A stretch of DNA of 64,000 nucleotides, taken from contig CM046345.1 in assembly GCA_025403435.1 (NCBI GenBank), forward strand, positions 6,712,179-6,776,178, given 5' to 3'. Under the pieces are notes generated by a model, which worked only from the letters and a program-made list of their open reading frames with translations, was not told where the DNA came from and ran no database searches. Below, in pieces: positions 38,285-50,559 of the stretch. The DNA is from Artocarpus heterophyllus. Lineage: Eukaryota; Streptophyta; Magnoliopsida; Rosales; Moraceae. The position numbers and the translations under genes were made by a program. Position 1 is the stretch's first letter. Every line of letters begins with the position of its first letter.

Positions 38285-40819
38285 CTTTTTCTCGTTTTTG
38301 AGATTGATTTGCGTTCAGGGTACTATCAACTCAGGATTAAGGAAGAGGATATTCCCAAGACAGCTTTTAGGACTTGGTATGGGCATTTTGAGTTTCTGGT
38401 TATGTCGTTTGGGTTGACGAATGCTCCGACAGCTTTTATGGATTTGATGAACAGAATATTTAGGCCGTATCTGGATCAGTTTGTGATCGTGTTCATCGAT
38501 GACATTCTAGTGTATTCTAAGACTTGGGAGAAACATGAGCAGCATTTTCGGATCGTGCTTCAGACTCTGCGGGAGCACCAGTTGTATGCTAAGAGGGAAA
38601 AGTGCGAGTATTGGTTGACTGAGGTCAAATTTCTGAGTCATGTCATCTCTGAGCATGGTATTTCTATGGATCCGTCCAAGATTGAAGCCATAGTGGAATA
38701 GAAACGACCAAGGAATGTAACAGACATTCGCAGCTTCTTGGGTCTTGCTGGTTATTACAGAAAATTTGTAAAGGATTTTTCAAAGATTACAGCTCTGTTG
38801 ACGAAATTGATCAAGAAAAATATCAGGTTTGAGTGGGATGAAGATTGTGAGCTTGCTTTTCAGGAATTGAAGAACCGGTTGACTTCAGCCCTAGTGTTGG
38901 TTATTCCTAGCAGTGACGAGCCGTATGAGGTTTACGCAGATGCTTCAGGGCGCGGACTTGGATGCGTGTTGATGCAGCATGGACGCGTGGTTGCGTACGG
39001 ATCGAGACAGCTACGACCTCATGAGTGGAATTATCCTACTCATGACTTGGAGCTTGCGGTAGTGATTCACGCGTTGAAGATTTGGAGGTGTTATTTGTAT
39101 GGAGCGACATTTTAGGTCTTCTCCGATCATAAGAGTTTGAGGTATCTGTTCACTTAGAGGGATCTTAATTTGAGGTAGCGTAGGTGGATAGAGTATATGG
39201 AGGATTATGACTTCGCGTTGCAGTATCATCCTAGGAAAGCTAATGTGGTCGCGGATGCGCTTAGTAGGAAGTCTTCAGGGATTCTCGCTTGTTTGGCTTT
39301 TGAGGACTGGAGCAGGGATGCGACAGTGAGCGAGTATGGACTACGGTATCATAAAGACTATGATCGAGTTTCGGTATATCATGTGGAGGCGATCCCAACT
39401 CTTATTCAGATGGTGAAGCAAAATCAATGGCAGGATCAGCATTTGCAGGGGATTTGGACGCGGATTCAAATTAGAGAGCGGTTTGAAGAATGGAGAGTTC
39501 ATGCAGATGGATCGTTGTATTTCCAAGAGCGTCTTGCAATTCCAGCTATCGTAGTGGTGATGAAAGCCGTTTTGGACGAAGCTCATAGGTCTCAATTCGC
39601 CATTCATCAGGGGAGCACAAAGATGTATCGCGATTTGAAGAGGCAATATTGATGGAGAGGCATGAAGAAAGATGTTCGAGAGTATGTGGCCTAGTGTACG
39701 ACGTGTCTTCAGGTGAAAGCTGAGCATCAGAAGCCTGCAAGTCAGCTTCAGTCGCTTCCTATTCCAGGGTGGAAATAGGAGCATGTGACGATGGATTTTC
39801 TCACAGGTTTACCGAGGACGGAGCAGCAGCATGATGCAGTTTGGGTCGTGGTCGATAGGTTGATAAAATCGGCGCATTTTATTTCATTCAGGTCGACATG
39901 TTTGAGGAGGATTCTCGGGGATTTGTATCTGTAGAACATAGTGAGGTTGCATGGAGTTCCTTTGTCCATCACTTCTGATCGAGACACCAGGTTTAATGCT
40001 AAGTACTGGAGGAGTTTTCAGGAGGCTTTAGGTACGGATTTGAACTTCAGTACAGCGTTTCATCCTCAGACTGATGGGTAGTCTGAGCGGGTTATTCAGA
40101 TTCTTGAGGATATGTTGCGTGCCTGTGCATTTGATTTTGGCAGGAATTGGAAGAAATATTTGCATCTGGCAGAATTCACGTACAACAACAGCTATCAGGC
40201 AAGTATTGGTATGGCACCGTTTGAGGCATTGTATAGGCGACCGTGTCGGTCACCGGTGTGTTGGGCAGAGCTGGAAGACAGGGTTATTCTTGGGCCGGAT
40301 GAGATCTGTGATAGCAACGAGAAAGTTGCTGTGATTTGAGATCGATTGAGGGTAGCTCAGAGTCGACAGAAGAGTTATGCGGATAGAAGACGTAGACCCT
40401 TAGAGTTTGCAGTTGAAGGTAACACCTCGTAAAGGAACTATGCGGTTTGGAGTGAGTGGAAAGCTTGCATCGAGGTATATTAGGTCGTTTGAGATCACTC
40501 AGCGTATTGGTGTGGTTGCTTATCAGCTCGACCTTCCATCCGAACTCTCTCATGTTCATGACATGTTTCATGTGTCGATGCTTAGGAAGTGTCCGCCTGA
40601 GCAGGGTAAAATAGTTTCATTTCATGATGTGCAGGTTCGGGAAGATACGACGTACTAGGAGGTACCGATTCAGATCATCGATCAGAAAGTGATCAGTTTA
40701 CGTTGTCGTGAGATACCGTTGGTAAAGGTCGTGTGCAGCATCACGGGGTTGATGAAATCACTTGGGAACTAGAGTCGAGTATGCGGGAGTTGTATCCGCA
40801 TTTGTTTTGTTTCTAAAAT
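38285..40819 (+). pseudogene. Gypsy pol remnant (RT, RNase H, integrase, chromodomain)
   Basis: Recognisable parts are the RT box FIDDILVYS, which is intact (about 38495), RNase H with YADASG and DHKSL, the integrase zinc and core region (WVVVDRLIKSAHFI, SDRDTRF, HPQTDG) and a chromodomain-like tail (GVDEITWE). About eleven in-frame stops interrupt it, for example at 38699, 39113, 39650, 40078, 40337 and 40656. Yet the frame stays the same from 38285 to about 40400, with one small deletion near 40410. Most stops stand where relatives have Trp, Gln or Arg, so C-to-T and G-to-A changes are the main lesion. Confidence 0.9.
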
Positions 40820-40850
40820 AAGTTGTAAATTTCGAGGGTGAAATTTCTTT

Positions 40851-40863
40851 TAGGGGTGGAGAG
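40851..40863 (+). other. Polypurine tract of the old gypsy element
   Basis: The run AGGGGTGGAGAG lies directly before the LTR start TGTAACGCC. Apart from one T it is all purine, as expected for the plus-strand primer. Confidence 0.7.
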
Positions 40864-40864
40864 T

Positions 40865-43093
40865 TGTAACGCCCCGAAATTAATTTAACGTTATTGTAAT
40901 GTAAAATGATGAATTAGTGTGCCATAATTAATGTTTCAACGTTAATTTGATCATTTGGTTAAATTTTGAATTTTAGGTTGTTTTGTAAACTTAATAAATT
41001 CTAATGATTCCTTATTATTTTAAAATGTTATTTTGAGTTTTTAAAACACAACAGTTAGTAAAATGTTAAAAATATTCCGTTTTACAAAACCGTGGGCGGC
41101 ACATGGTTTTCGTACAGTAAAACCACCTACTGTTTCTCTCTATTTATTCTCTCTCATCTCCCTCTCTTTGGTTCTCTCTCTCTCTCCTTCTCTCTCTCAC
41201 TCGTGAGTCTCTCTCACTCACTCCCTCTTGGTCTCTCTCTTCTCTCTCAATTTTTCCTCAAAATTTTGAATCAAATCAAGTTCAAGCTTCGGGTTTTAGT
41301 GGATTGGAGGCTCGGGAGCTCAATTGAACAACCAAAAACGTGGATTGAAGCTTGAATTCGAGGTTAGTTTTGAAATTTCTAAACTTTTTCAAAATTTTTA
41401 ATTTTTGTGCATTTTTGAAATCTAAGTTTGTTTAAGCTTAGAAAACCCTTGAATTGAGTTAAAGGAACTTAGAACACCTAGAATCTAAGCTTGGATTAAA
41501 GAAAAACGGATTAGATTCAAGATTTTTCATTTTTCCTTATTTTCTCCCATTTTCAGATTTTTAGGATTTTTGTGTTTAAATCTTATTTAAATGAGTTCAA
41601 AAGTGTTATATTATGTTTTGCTATCGTCTATGAATGTTTTCCATGCCAGAGATTTGAGAAAAACATGTTAAAATCAAGATTTAGGTTTTGGGAGACCCAG
41701 AACCTGTGGCTGAGAATTCTGGGTTTTTCCAGTTTGGCAGGCCGAACTACGTGTTCGGCAGGCCGGATTCAAAGGATCGGCAGGCCGGACTCATCCGTTC
41801 GGCAGGCCTTGACTCATCCGTTCGGCAGGCTGAACCTGAAAAATGTCGGGCTGACCGGACCTGATTTTCTGTAGGCCGAACTGCACAGTTCGACCGGCCG
41901 AAGCAGGGCTTCCGGCAGGCCGGCAGGGCATGGGAAGATTTTGTGATTTTTTACCTATTTTCACTGTTTTGAACCCGATTGAAATTCCAACCTTGTAAAA
42001 TGATTTTAGAGATACAAATGGCACACTAGGACATCCTGAAATGGTTTAGTAATATAGAATGTCTCAAACTAGATATTGATCGACTTAGTGTGTATCTAGG
42101 ATCGTTTGTGGTTCCGCAAAGCTAACGTATAGCGGACCAGGATTACGGTGTGGGACACCGGTACGAGTATCGAGGTAGGACTTCCACCTTTTCTTTGGTA
42201 ACCCAGCTTCAAAATGATTTGGCTTTGAAAAGGGTTTCTATAAAAATGTTTTCAACGGTTGATTGAAAATGAAATTTATCGGTTGTATTTTTATAAACCG
42301 TGAATTGAAATGAACTTCATAATGAATGTTAATGAGAATATCTAGTAAATGGACTTTGTATGATAATAGAAATGAATATAAGGGCATGATGCCATATCAG
42401 AGATCGGGTCGTGTAGTGATCGACCTTGGGGACAGATCTCGAAACCCAGTTGGGCCACTACGGTGGTGATATTCATGTGGTTTGCCTAGGAAAAGAAAAT
42501 AATGTACTTCTGGTCGACCGAATAAAATGTTTTAGTAAGAACTGTTTTATTTAAATTTATTTATTTATTCGAGGTTTCTTTTAAATAATTTCCTGAATAA
42601 TGAGATTTTTCTTTAAATTAAATAATTTATTAAAATATAGTCCTACTGAGCCTTTCGCTCACATTTTCTTTGTTTTTCCTAAATTTTCCCCTCTAGGTGG
42701 ATTCCCACTTAGGTTCAGAGAAGACTCAAAGGACAGAACTCAGAAGCAGTAGAAGGACTAGTCGATTATTTGTATTAATTGAACAAGGCATGTACTGCTT
42801 TTAACTTTCTTTGTGCTTGGACTGTAGTTGTATTATTATATTGTTAGTACTACGTGTGTGCACAAGTTGTGGGTCAGTGAGACCCATGCTCGCGGTTCTT
42901 CATTATTTTATTATTCGCTTAATAATTTCACATGTTTAATGTTTATGAATTCTTTTATAAAATGTTGTTTTTGAAACTTCTATATTATATTATTTAATTT
43001 AACCCTTAAAATTCTTTATTATTTAATTAAAATTCTTTTTTTAATTAATTTAAATAATCCGCTATGTCACCTCCCGTACTCTGGGGTGTGACA
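40865..43093 (+). repeat. 3' LTR of the old gypsy element
   Basis: It starts TGTAACGCCCCGAAATTAAT and ends CTGGGGTGTGACA. The same start, CT-rich block (about 41130-41250), GGCAGGCC repeats, GTCCTACTGAGCCTTTCGCTCAC and end occur in the solo LTR at 8033-10233. The two differ at many positions, so they come from separate, older insertions. Confidence 0.9.
41725..41930 (+). repeat. GGCAGGCC minisatellite inside the LTR
   Basis: About eight imperfect units of 20-25 bp repeat the core TTCGGCAGGCCGGACTCATC. A more decayed version stands at the same place in the solo LTR (about 8895-9070). Its unusual GC content in an AT-rich LTR marks it as a family trait. Confidence 0.75.
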
Positions 43094-46000
43094 CCTATAG
43101 ATGCCAAAAACAAAAACTAGATAGTTAATGCATTTGTTTGAGTATGAATAGGAACGTGTTGAATTTGGAATCAACAAACTAATGTAGTGGAGACAAGAAT
43201 TTGTCTTTAGTTTATAATATCACACCCTTGAGAGAGTTTGTGGATGGCTTTTTCCGAAAATTTAATGACACGAAAATAGAACAATATATGTACAGTAGCT
43301 TAAATTAAAAATCGGATTGAATTTAAAATAATCAAAACAATATTTATAATTAATTACGCATCCCACAAATCATATAGTTGACTGTGATTCATGTGATTCA
43401 CTTTCCTTGCCATCAGAATTTGCTCATGTTTTAGTTAACTTTACTTTATCTACTCCGATTTGCAATTATTGGGTTCATGCTTTTGTCCAGGAGGTCTATG
43501 GATATGATGTAAACTTTTCGTTTATTTAATGAAATTTTTTATCCTACTTAAGAAGAATATTACTATCATTAATAGTGATTAGTTTGGTCTTTTTTATTTA
43601 AACATTTTTTATTTTATTCCTCTAAATAAAAAGTAATTTTCTTTAAAAACAACTGGTGATTGTGTTTTTTTTTTTTTTTTTTAAAAAAAAAGCCATGACT
43701 AGCAGGATTGACCTAGCAAGTCATGATCGGCATGACAACCGGGTTGACGGGATAGGTTGCGGATCATGGGCGGGATCTGAGTGGATAAGTGAAAATCAGT
43801 TGGGAAATTTCAAGGGACCTCTTTGCAAAAATTTCTAAGAATCAAGACTAAATTATAATTTCTTAAAATAAAGGGGTCAAAATACAATGTCTTGATCTAA
43901 ATATTTAAAAGGATTATACTTTTTCTTTTCAAATTTGAAATCACAATTTGATCCTAATTTCATAATATTTTGCTAAAGAACCCTGCTAATCACTTGTAAC
44001 CTTCCCCACATGTGTTTTGCTAATCTCGACTCTAGGGCCCTAGTCACCCATATTCTCATGTTGGCTTGGCTTTTATGCCAACCATGACCCATTGTTGCGA
44101 CCCTAATAATGGGTCACTGTCGGCTATGCCTTTATTTACTTTTTTATTTTAAAAATTATCTAGTAAAAATAGCGTTACCAAACAAGTAAACTACATATAT
44201 ATTTTTTAATTTTAAACACTAAAAGTAAAAGGTAGTAACCCAACATGTTGTTTTATTTGAAAAAAATTAAAAGACAAAAATAGAGGAAATAGTTTTGTTA
44301 AAAAAAAACATTATTGAAAATGCTTCTTACAACTTGGTGCTGTTCATCAGATTGGCATGTGCTAGTATTGGTAATGCGTAATTTTTTACGTGTGTACTCT
44401 AGGCAAAGTCAGCAAATGCATGCTTGGAGTTTTCCTAATCTGCCGGAGCTGATTATATCCCCTAATTAATAGATATAAAATTTGGATTAGCATATTATTA
44501 TATTTTTACCTTTTCTGAATACCAACTACAGTAGTGTTACTACCCAAAGCATTTTTTTGGTTATGTAAAAATAGAGGGTTGAGACTCATTTTCTTCGGCA
44601 GGAGAAAAAAAAACAATGGACATGGCCGTCTTTCATCACCAAGAATTGAAGTCCAAGCAACAACACAACATTTCCCAGATGACACTAAAAAAGCCATACT
44701 AAAACACCACAAAATAGTCGCCACTTCCATACAAACTAAAAGCCAACATTTCTCAAAGTCATCAGTCACAAGCGATTACAAAATTGAAGATTGATAAGCA
44801 AAAACATGACTTCAAAAACAATTTCTTTTATAATAAAGAGTCACGAGTCAAGAGAAATTATACATAATATATAGCGTTATTTTTTTCTCTTTCTCCTTCA
44901 CTTTCTCACTTCAATAATGTCTACATAGAAAGAAAAAAAAAAAAAAAAGGAGCCAAAATGAGCCATTGGCTGCTACACAATTGAGAAGCATTAACATTCT
45001 TAGAACCACATGCAGCTTCTTGCAATGACAAACAAAGTTTTCATTCTAAACAACTTGATTCACACTACAACAAATTGTAGATTGAGCTACAAATGTAATT
45101 TTGTAGCTAAACATAGACTTTTGTTACAAAATAAAATTTGCAACTAAATACCTATTATTAGTTAGAAATTATAATTCGTAACAAAAACTTTTTATCTAAA
45201 TCACTAAAAATTAGAATTTTGAAATAAAATTATAAAATGTAGCTACAAAAGTTAGTTTTGTAACTAATTTGAAAGATTAATGACACACAAAATCGTAACA
45301 AAAATATTTGAGTTATTGACACAAAAGCATTTTGTAACCAATTCTATTCAAAGACTCTACCGCTTCAATACTTATTAAGCAATGTAAAAGCTTTTCTTTC
45401 TGTGATGCCAATCTCTCTCCCTCTCTATCTCTCCCATCCTTAGGTATCAAAATCAGAATTGATTCTTGGCATAGTCTAGGTTCAGTTTGAATTGATTGTT
45501 GCTTCTCTAATTGTTTGGAGTGATTTTTGTTTTTAGTTTTCTTGAATTTAAGCCTTAATTGGCGTTTTTTTTTTTTTTATGTTGGTTAATATCTCCAACT
45601 CTGATTTTTTTTTTTTTAATACTAACTAGAAATAAAATTCAAAAGTTGACTTGTTCAAATGAAAACTTTTTTTTGTCATCATTACTAGGCGTAAGATTTG
45701 CCTAAATTTTTGCTGCTTTTTCCTAGAAATATTAAAGTTTTTTGGTTAGTGGAGCATGGTGAGAAGAGTGATTCTGTTTGGAGTTAGATATATTCTTCGT
45801 TGAATGTTGAGCTTGCAATATCAGTGGTGAGTTCAGCTACTTTGTTTAAGTTTTTGAGTTTTTGTTTATATTTTCAGTTTTTTGTTTTCCTCTCTTTATG
45901 GTTTATAGTTAATGTAATAAAGATTTGTTTAGTTTGTGTGTTTTTAACTTAAATGCCATAGTACATTGATTCAAAATTTTAAAATCTGCCCCTCAACTTG

Positions 46001-47172
46001 CCGGCCATATTCCTAATTTTAAAAAAGGGTCAAACTTTTTGTTGTAGGTGAATGAGCCAGCTCAGCCTAATTTCCTTAAACAATATATATCAATTAAACT
46101 ACTATCGAATATTTCTTGTTCTCTTTTTCCCTTTTTTTTCTTGGCAGTAGAAAATGGGTCTCTACCCTTTGATTTAATAATCAGATACGTTACCTTTGTC
46201 GACTAAAACTCCGCCACCAATAAGGGAAACAAGAAAAGCTTTCAACAGTAACAATATTATTGCAGTCGGTACATGCTTTGAAAAGAACAATAATAATAAG
46301 AATATAAATCCAAACAATATTTATATTTATCACTTATTAAGGAAAATATGTCCTATTGTGACGTCAGGCAACGACGGGACGAATGGGGACAGCCACCGCA
46401 CTAACTTTCCAAAAATTAAATTTTGAAGGTTAAAAACTTGTGACTTTTGGTTTTTGTCCTCGTTAAAATTTAATATTTTCGTATATATCATTACTAAACT
46501 AATATTTTAGAATGATTTAATATTATATTGTAAAATGTATCATATTTATGGATTATTCATGCTAAATTTCTATTTCTTTCCTATCAAATTAAAGGTCGAT
46601 TTCAAGTATATAGACCTCAATATCTTTCATGTTTTGCAATTCATATTTCTTTTCTTATTTTTTTTAATTTATAAAGACTGTTTGGGTCTTGTTTGTAGTC
46701 AAAACTAATTGATAACTAAGAAAACCTAAGAATTTGACATGAACTCGAATCTAAAGGTGTAAAATCTGAAACAAGAAAAAAAATAATGAATAGTTTTTTA
46801 TAACCTCAAAATGCAAGGAAAAAAACATTTTATGATAGGAAATTCTTGTTAGGAGGTTTTAGGTGGAGTTGTAGGATGAGTCCCATTTGTAATTTTTATT
46901 TTTTATTTATCAAATGAGACTTATGTTATGAATTTAAATAAACAAAAAAAAATTAAAAGCACTGATCAATTGGGACGTTAATTCAAAGTGACATTATCTA
47001 ACGTAATTTTTTTTAAATATTACCATTGTTGTATTTGTAATTTAAGAAGAATAACATTTTTTTTTATTTCCTTAAAATTTAATCTTATGAGATGTTTTCC
47101 AAGCATATATCATTCACTAAGCATTTGAAATTTGCTAAGCCTTCCATTTTAATTATATGAACTGGGAAGATT
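43094..47172. other. Intergenic, with a possible CACTA remnant
   Basis: No gene is supported. From about 45064 the sequence CACTACAACAAATTGTAG, followed by several GTAGCTACAAA and GTAACAAAA motifs to about 45350, looks like one end of a CACTA element; I did not find its other end. A CT-rich run at 45410-45440 and poly-T/A runs occur. Near 47100-47170 is the P450 promoter region, repeated at 58040-58140. Confidence 0.4.
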
Positions 47173-49045
47173 ATGGATCCATTGAAAACTTCTCTTATAT
47201 CATTCAAAGAATGGTGGGAAGAGCTTCATCCACATTCTCCAACTTTGTTCAATCCCATCATCTTTTCTCTTCTTCTCATCTTCTTCTCCTTTTATGTGTT
47301 TAAGCTTGTTAGTGGTCCAAAGCTCAATCTTCCTACTTCTCCTACAGGATTGCCAATAATTGGAAACCTTTACCAACTAGGCAAAGACCTACACCGATCT
47401 CTCCAAGACCTCTCCAAGAAGCATGACCCCATAGCGCTAGTGCATTTTTGCAATAGGCCTACACTTATAATTTCCTCTAAATTGTTATTAAAGGAGGTCC
47501 TAAACAATTCTGTTTTCCAAGTGTACCCACAAATCAAGGTCAGCAGCACTCTTCTACGGATGCACCGATATAGCATTTTCTCCATATGGTGAGTACTGTA
47601 GAGAAGTGAAGAAGATATGTGTTAATGAACTCTTGAGCCCGAGAAGGGTTCAAGCTTTTCGGTATGTGAGGGAAGTAGAAGTTGCCGAGGTGATCGAAAA
47701 TGTTCGTTGCTGTTGCTTCCAAGATGGCTAAGATCTTAGCGAGATGTTTGCCAACATAGCAAACAATGTAGTTTCAAGATCCGCGCTTGGTCGGAAGTAT
47801 GTGAGGGATGACGGCAGTGAGAGTTTTGGAGATTTTGCAAGGACGGCAATGGAACTAATTGGAACATTTAACTTTGAGGACTATGTTACTTACTTGGGAT
47901 GGATTGATGTTCTTATAGGATTCAACGCAAGAGTGAAAAGCACGTCCAACAAATTTCATAGTCTAGTTGATCAAGTAAGTGAAGAACATCAGCAAAGAAT
48001 TGATGGTGACTAGTCTGATAAGAAAGATCTTGTGGACGTTCTTCTCGATCTTCAGAAAAAAGGCTAGCTTGACATCAATCTCACTCGAGAAAGCATCAAA
48101 GCAATTCTACTGGTACCCTTTACTCTCTTATTGTTGTTATAAGCACTAAAATTAAAAATTGAGTTTCTGTAGGAGAGTATTAAAAATTGTTTTGAACATT
48201 CACGTCTTTATCAAGTTCTGTTAGATTTGGTTTTTTTTTTTTTTTTTTATCTAGCGTTTAGAAATGTACCAATCGGACGTACTTTTATTATTGAAGGATA
48301 TGTTTATAGGAGGAACAGGTATCAATTCGGTAACCATGGAATGGGCTTTGGCGGAGCTAGTGAAGAATCCAAATCTGATGAAAAAAGCCCAAGAAGAGGT
48401 CAGAAGAGTTGTAGGGGACAAATCAAAGATAGATGATTAAGATATTCATCAAATAGTGTTCTTGAAATGTGTAGTGAGAGAGATTTATTTGGTATTAGTT
48501 GGTTTTAACTAACTTTTTAGTTAAGAATCGTGTAAAACTCTCACATGCTACAGTAAAAGCAAAAAGTTGCTACAGTATAAAGCTCTCACATACTATAGTA
48601 TTTACAGTCTAATCAATTATTCTAACTACCATGCCAAACAACTCTGCACTACTAGGCCCTTTAGACAGTCCTTTGTCGGTACCAAATTGGAAGGTTATGA
48701 CAGCCCTCCCAAGACAAGGGTTATTGTCAACAATTGGGCCATTCAAAGGGACCCCAGTTTGTGGGAGAGATCAGAGGAGTTTGTCCCGGAGAGATTTGTG
48801 GACAACCCGGTTGATTTCAAGGGTAACCAGAGCCAGTTCACCCCTGTCGCCGGGGATGACCTGGGATCTTCTTTGCAATGGCGGAAATGGGGTATGTCTT
48901 GGCTAATCTGCTTAGCTGGTTTGACTGGAAGTTGTCTTCTGGCCAAACTGTGGAGGAGTTCGACATGAGTGATGAATTTGAGCTTCTCATTCACAAGAAA
49001 GTTCCTCTTCGTCTCGTGCCCGTGATTCATTCTCGTTCGTATTGA
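47173..49045 (+). pseudogene. P450 of the MDPLK subtype, broken, with a MITE in exon 2
   Basis: Exon 1 (47173-48112) opens with MDPLK, a membrane anchor and LPIIGNLYQLG. It shifts frame near 47590 and has stops near 47730, 48012 and 48066. A normal donor (CTG|GTACCC) and acceptor (TTGAAG|GATATG) frame a 184 bp intron. Exon 2 (48297-49045) has GGTGIN, where an acidic residue is expected in the oxygen-binding motif, and a TAA near 48437. It also has a MITE (about 48487-48640) that removes the ExxR region. In the haem loop part of FGxG is deleted and the Cys codon is TGA (48857-48859). After it the frame is again normal to the stop. Confidence 0.92.
48487..48640. mobile_element. MITE inside P450 exon 2
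   Basis: The left end reads ATTTGGTAT and the right end ATGCCAAACA. The core carries two copies of CTCTCACATGCTACAGTA-like sequence, the hallmark of the small MITE family at 29241-29384. It interrupts the exon right after VVREI, where P450s have the ExxR helix. No clean target duplication was seen, so the ends are approximate. Confidence 0.7.
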
Positions 49046-49213
49046 GCATTAATCTTTCATAGAATCTATCTAAATGTTGTCCATGCTTTCTTGGCAATAT
49101 TGTTTACTACTTAATGTTACCTCTTTTGCTTTAAACTGTAAATTAGAATAAAAAAGAAAAATATGTTTGCCTAAAACTTGGCATCATTCCGCGCACTCCG
49201 AAAACGTATGCCC

Positions 49214-49417
49214 TTATGGACCATTTCTTAAGGCACACTCAAATTTACGTGATATCAGGCACGTTACAACAAGTTTTAGTTCTGTTCTTTCAGAAGATAA
49301 TGATATAATAAACACGTCATGGATGTACAATAATAGATAAATGGAAGATCCATCTTGTGGCTTACAATACACACGGCTATCGTACTTGATTCTAGTTTTC
49401 TGGAAGGTTATACACAA
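49214..49417 (-). pseudogene. Scrap of copia reverse transcriptase
   Basis: The minus-strand frame reads KTRIKYDSRVYCK and then IYLLLYIHDVFII, matching the catalytic stretch of Ty1/copia reverse transcriptase (usually YVDD, here YIHD). The C-terminal part resembles the following FEM.DLG segment in degraded form. Only about 65 codons remain, with no LTR or neighbouring domain. The call rests on these motifs. Confidence 0.6.
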
Positions 49418-50559
49418 GTATCGAAGGGTGAGTTCACTTAGATATATACAACAAAGTGGCTTCTTTTTTCTTAGTCAAAATTACATGTTATGTCACACTT
49501 TTAAAAATATGTTCATTCATGTTACGTTTAAAAAAAGTTATGTTACACTTTTATTTAAATATATATAATATTTATAAAAAGTAAATTTTAAAAAATAAGA
49601 CTAATGAAAATTCACCTTTTTCTTGTGCTAAGAAGCAACTAATAATACTTGATCATATTCGTATGAGTGACATCAGAAAGAAAGCAGAAAACTGATGCTC
49701 AATCAAATTTTTTTCCTTCTTTTGTTTTTTTTTTTAGTAACAGAAATCCTTTGCACCATATACCTCGTTAGGGAGTTCGCCACAAAATTGGGCGGCAAAA
49801 GCTTACACTTAGAAAGTGCACGGTATGACCCACAAACAAAAAAACCACATTCAAACTATCGGTGATGGTGACATGATGACAAAAATATCCTACTTGAAGA
49901 CTTCCCCAACTGATTTGTCAGAGTTTTAAATCTTACATCGTTCATAAAAATCTTCCTTATGACATAGATTTACGACCATAGACTCTATTAAGCCCTGGCT
50001 TGTTATTTGGTAAAGATCTAAGATCAAAATCCTTACCATTCCACTTGTGGTACCATTATATTTTAAAAGTAAACTAGTCTAGGGGTGTGAAGAAATTACT
50101 GATCACTTTTTTTTATTGAGAAAAAAATGCCAGTCACATTGGAATGCTTGGGACCAAGGGACCTTGAAATCTTAATTTTATAAATACTACGATCAACAAC
50201 TTGCATATATAACATAAAGATTAAATAATTTCGGGGAAAATGAATATTTTGTTCTATCCAAAAATTTATCAGTGTAATATTTTTATCTCACAATCACGAA
50301 AGATAGAAAGAGATTAATTAAGAAAGTTGATTATAGAAACACCTCTATTTAGGATTCTTGGTGATCATAACATTAACATAATGGAATTTCAACTCATTAT
50401 GAATAATAACAGTTAAACAAAAGAGAGAGAGAGAAAAGGCATGGAGTAATTTGTGCTCAAATCATGTACTTTTAGCAACCTCTATTTATTAAAGCGGATG
50501 AAAGGACACCTTGAACCGAATTCAGTTTGTATGATCTCAAGCAAAAAATTACATGTTTC
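49418..50559. other. Intergenic and 3' flank of the dehydrogenase
   Basis: No gene is seen. The region is AT-rich. The last 100 bases or so beside 50560 are likely 3' UTR of the minus-strand dehydrogenase. A GA run occurs near 50425. Confidence 0.45.

Larger units (their letters stand above)
38285..43093 (+). mobile_element. Decayed, 5'-truncated Ty3/gypsy chromovirus with 3' LTR
   Basis: The element begins abruptly inside reverse transcriptase and continues through RNase H, integrase and chromodomain to a polypurine tract and a 2229 bp LTR. The 5' LTR, gag, protease and start of RT are missing. Long LTRs and a C-terminal chromodomain fit the Tekay/Del-like group. The LTR is the same family as the solo LTR at 8033-10233. 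No target duplication can be tested because the left end is truncated. Confidence 0.9.

Noticed and set aside
44506..44794. Overlapping open frames on both strands
   Set aside because: They have no recognisable domain, no splice context and AT-rich random composition.
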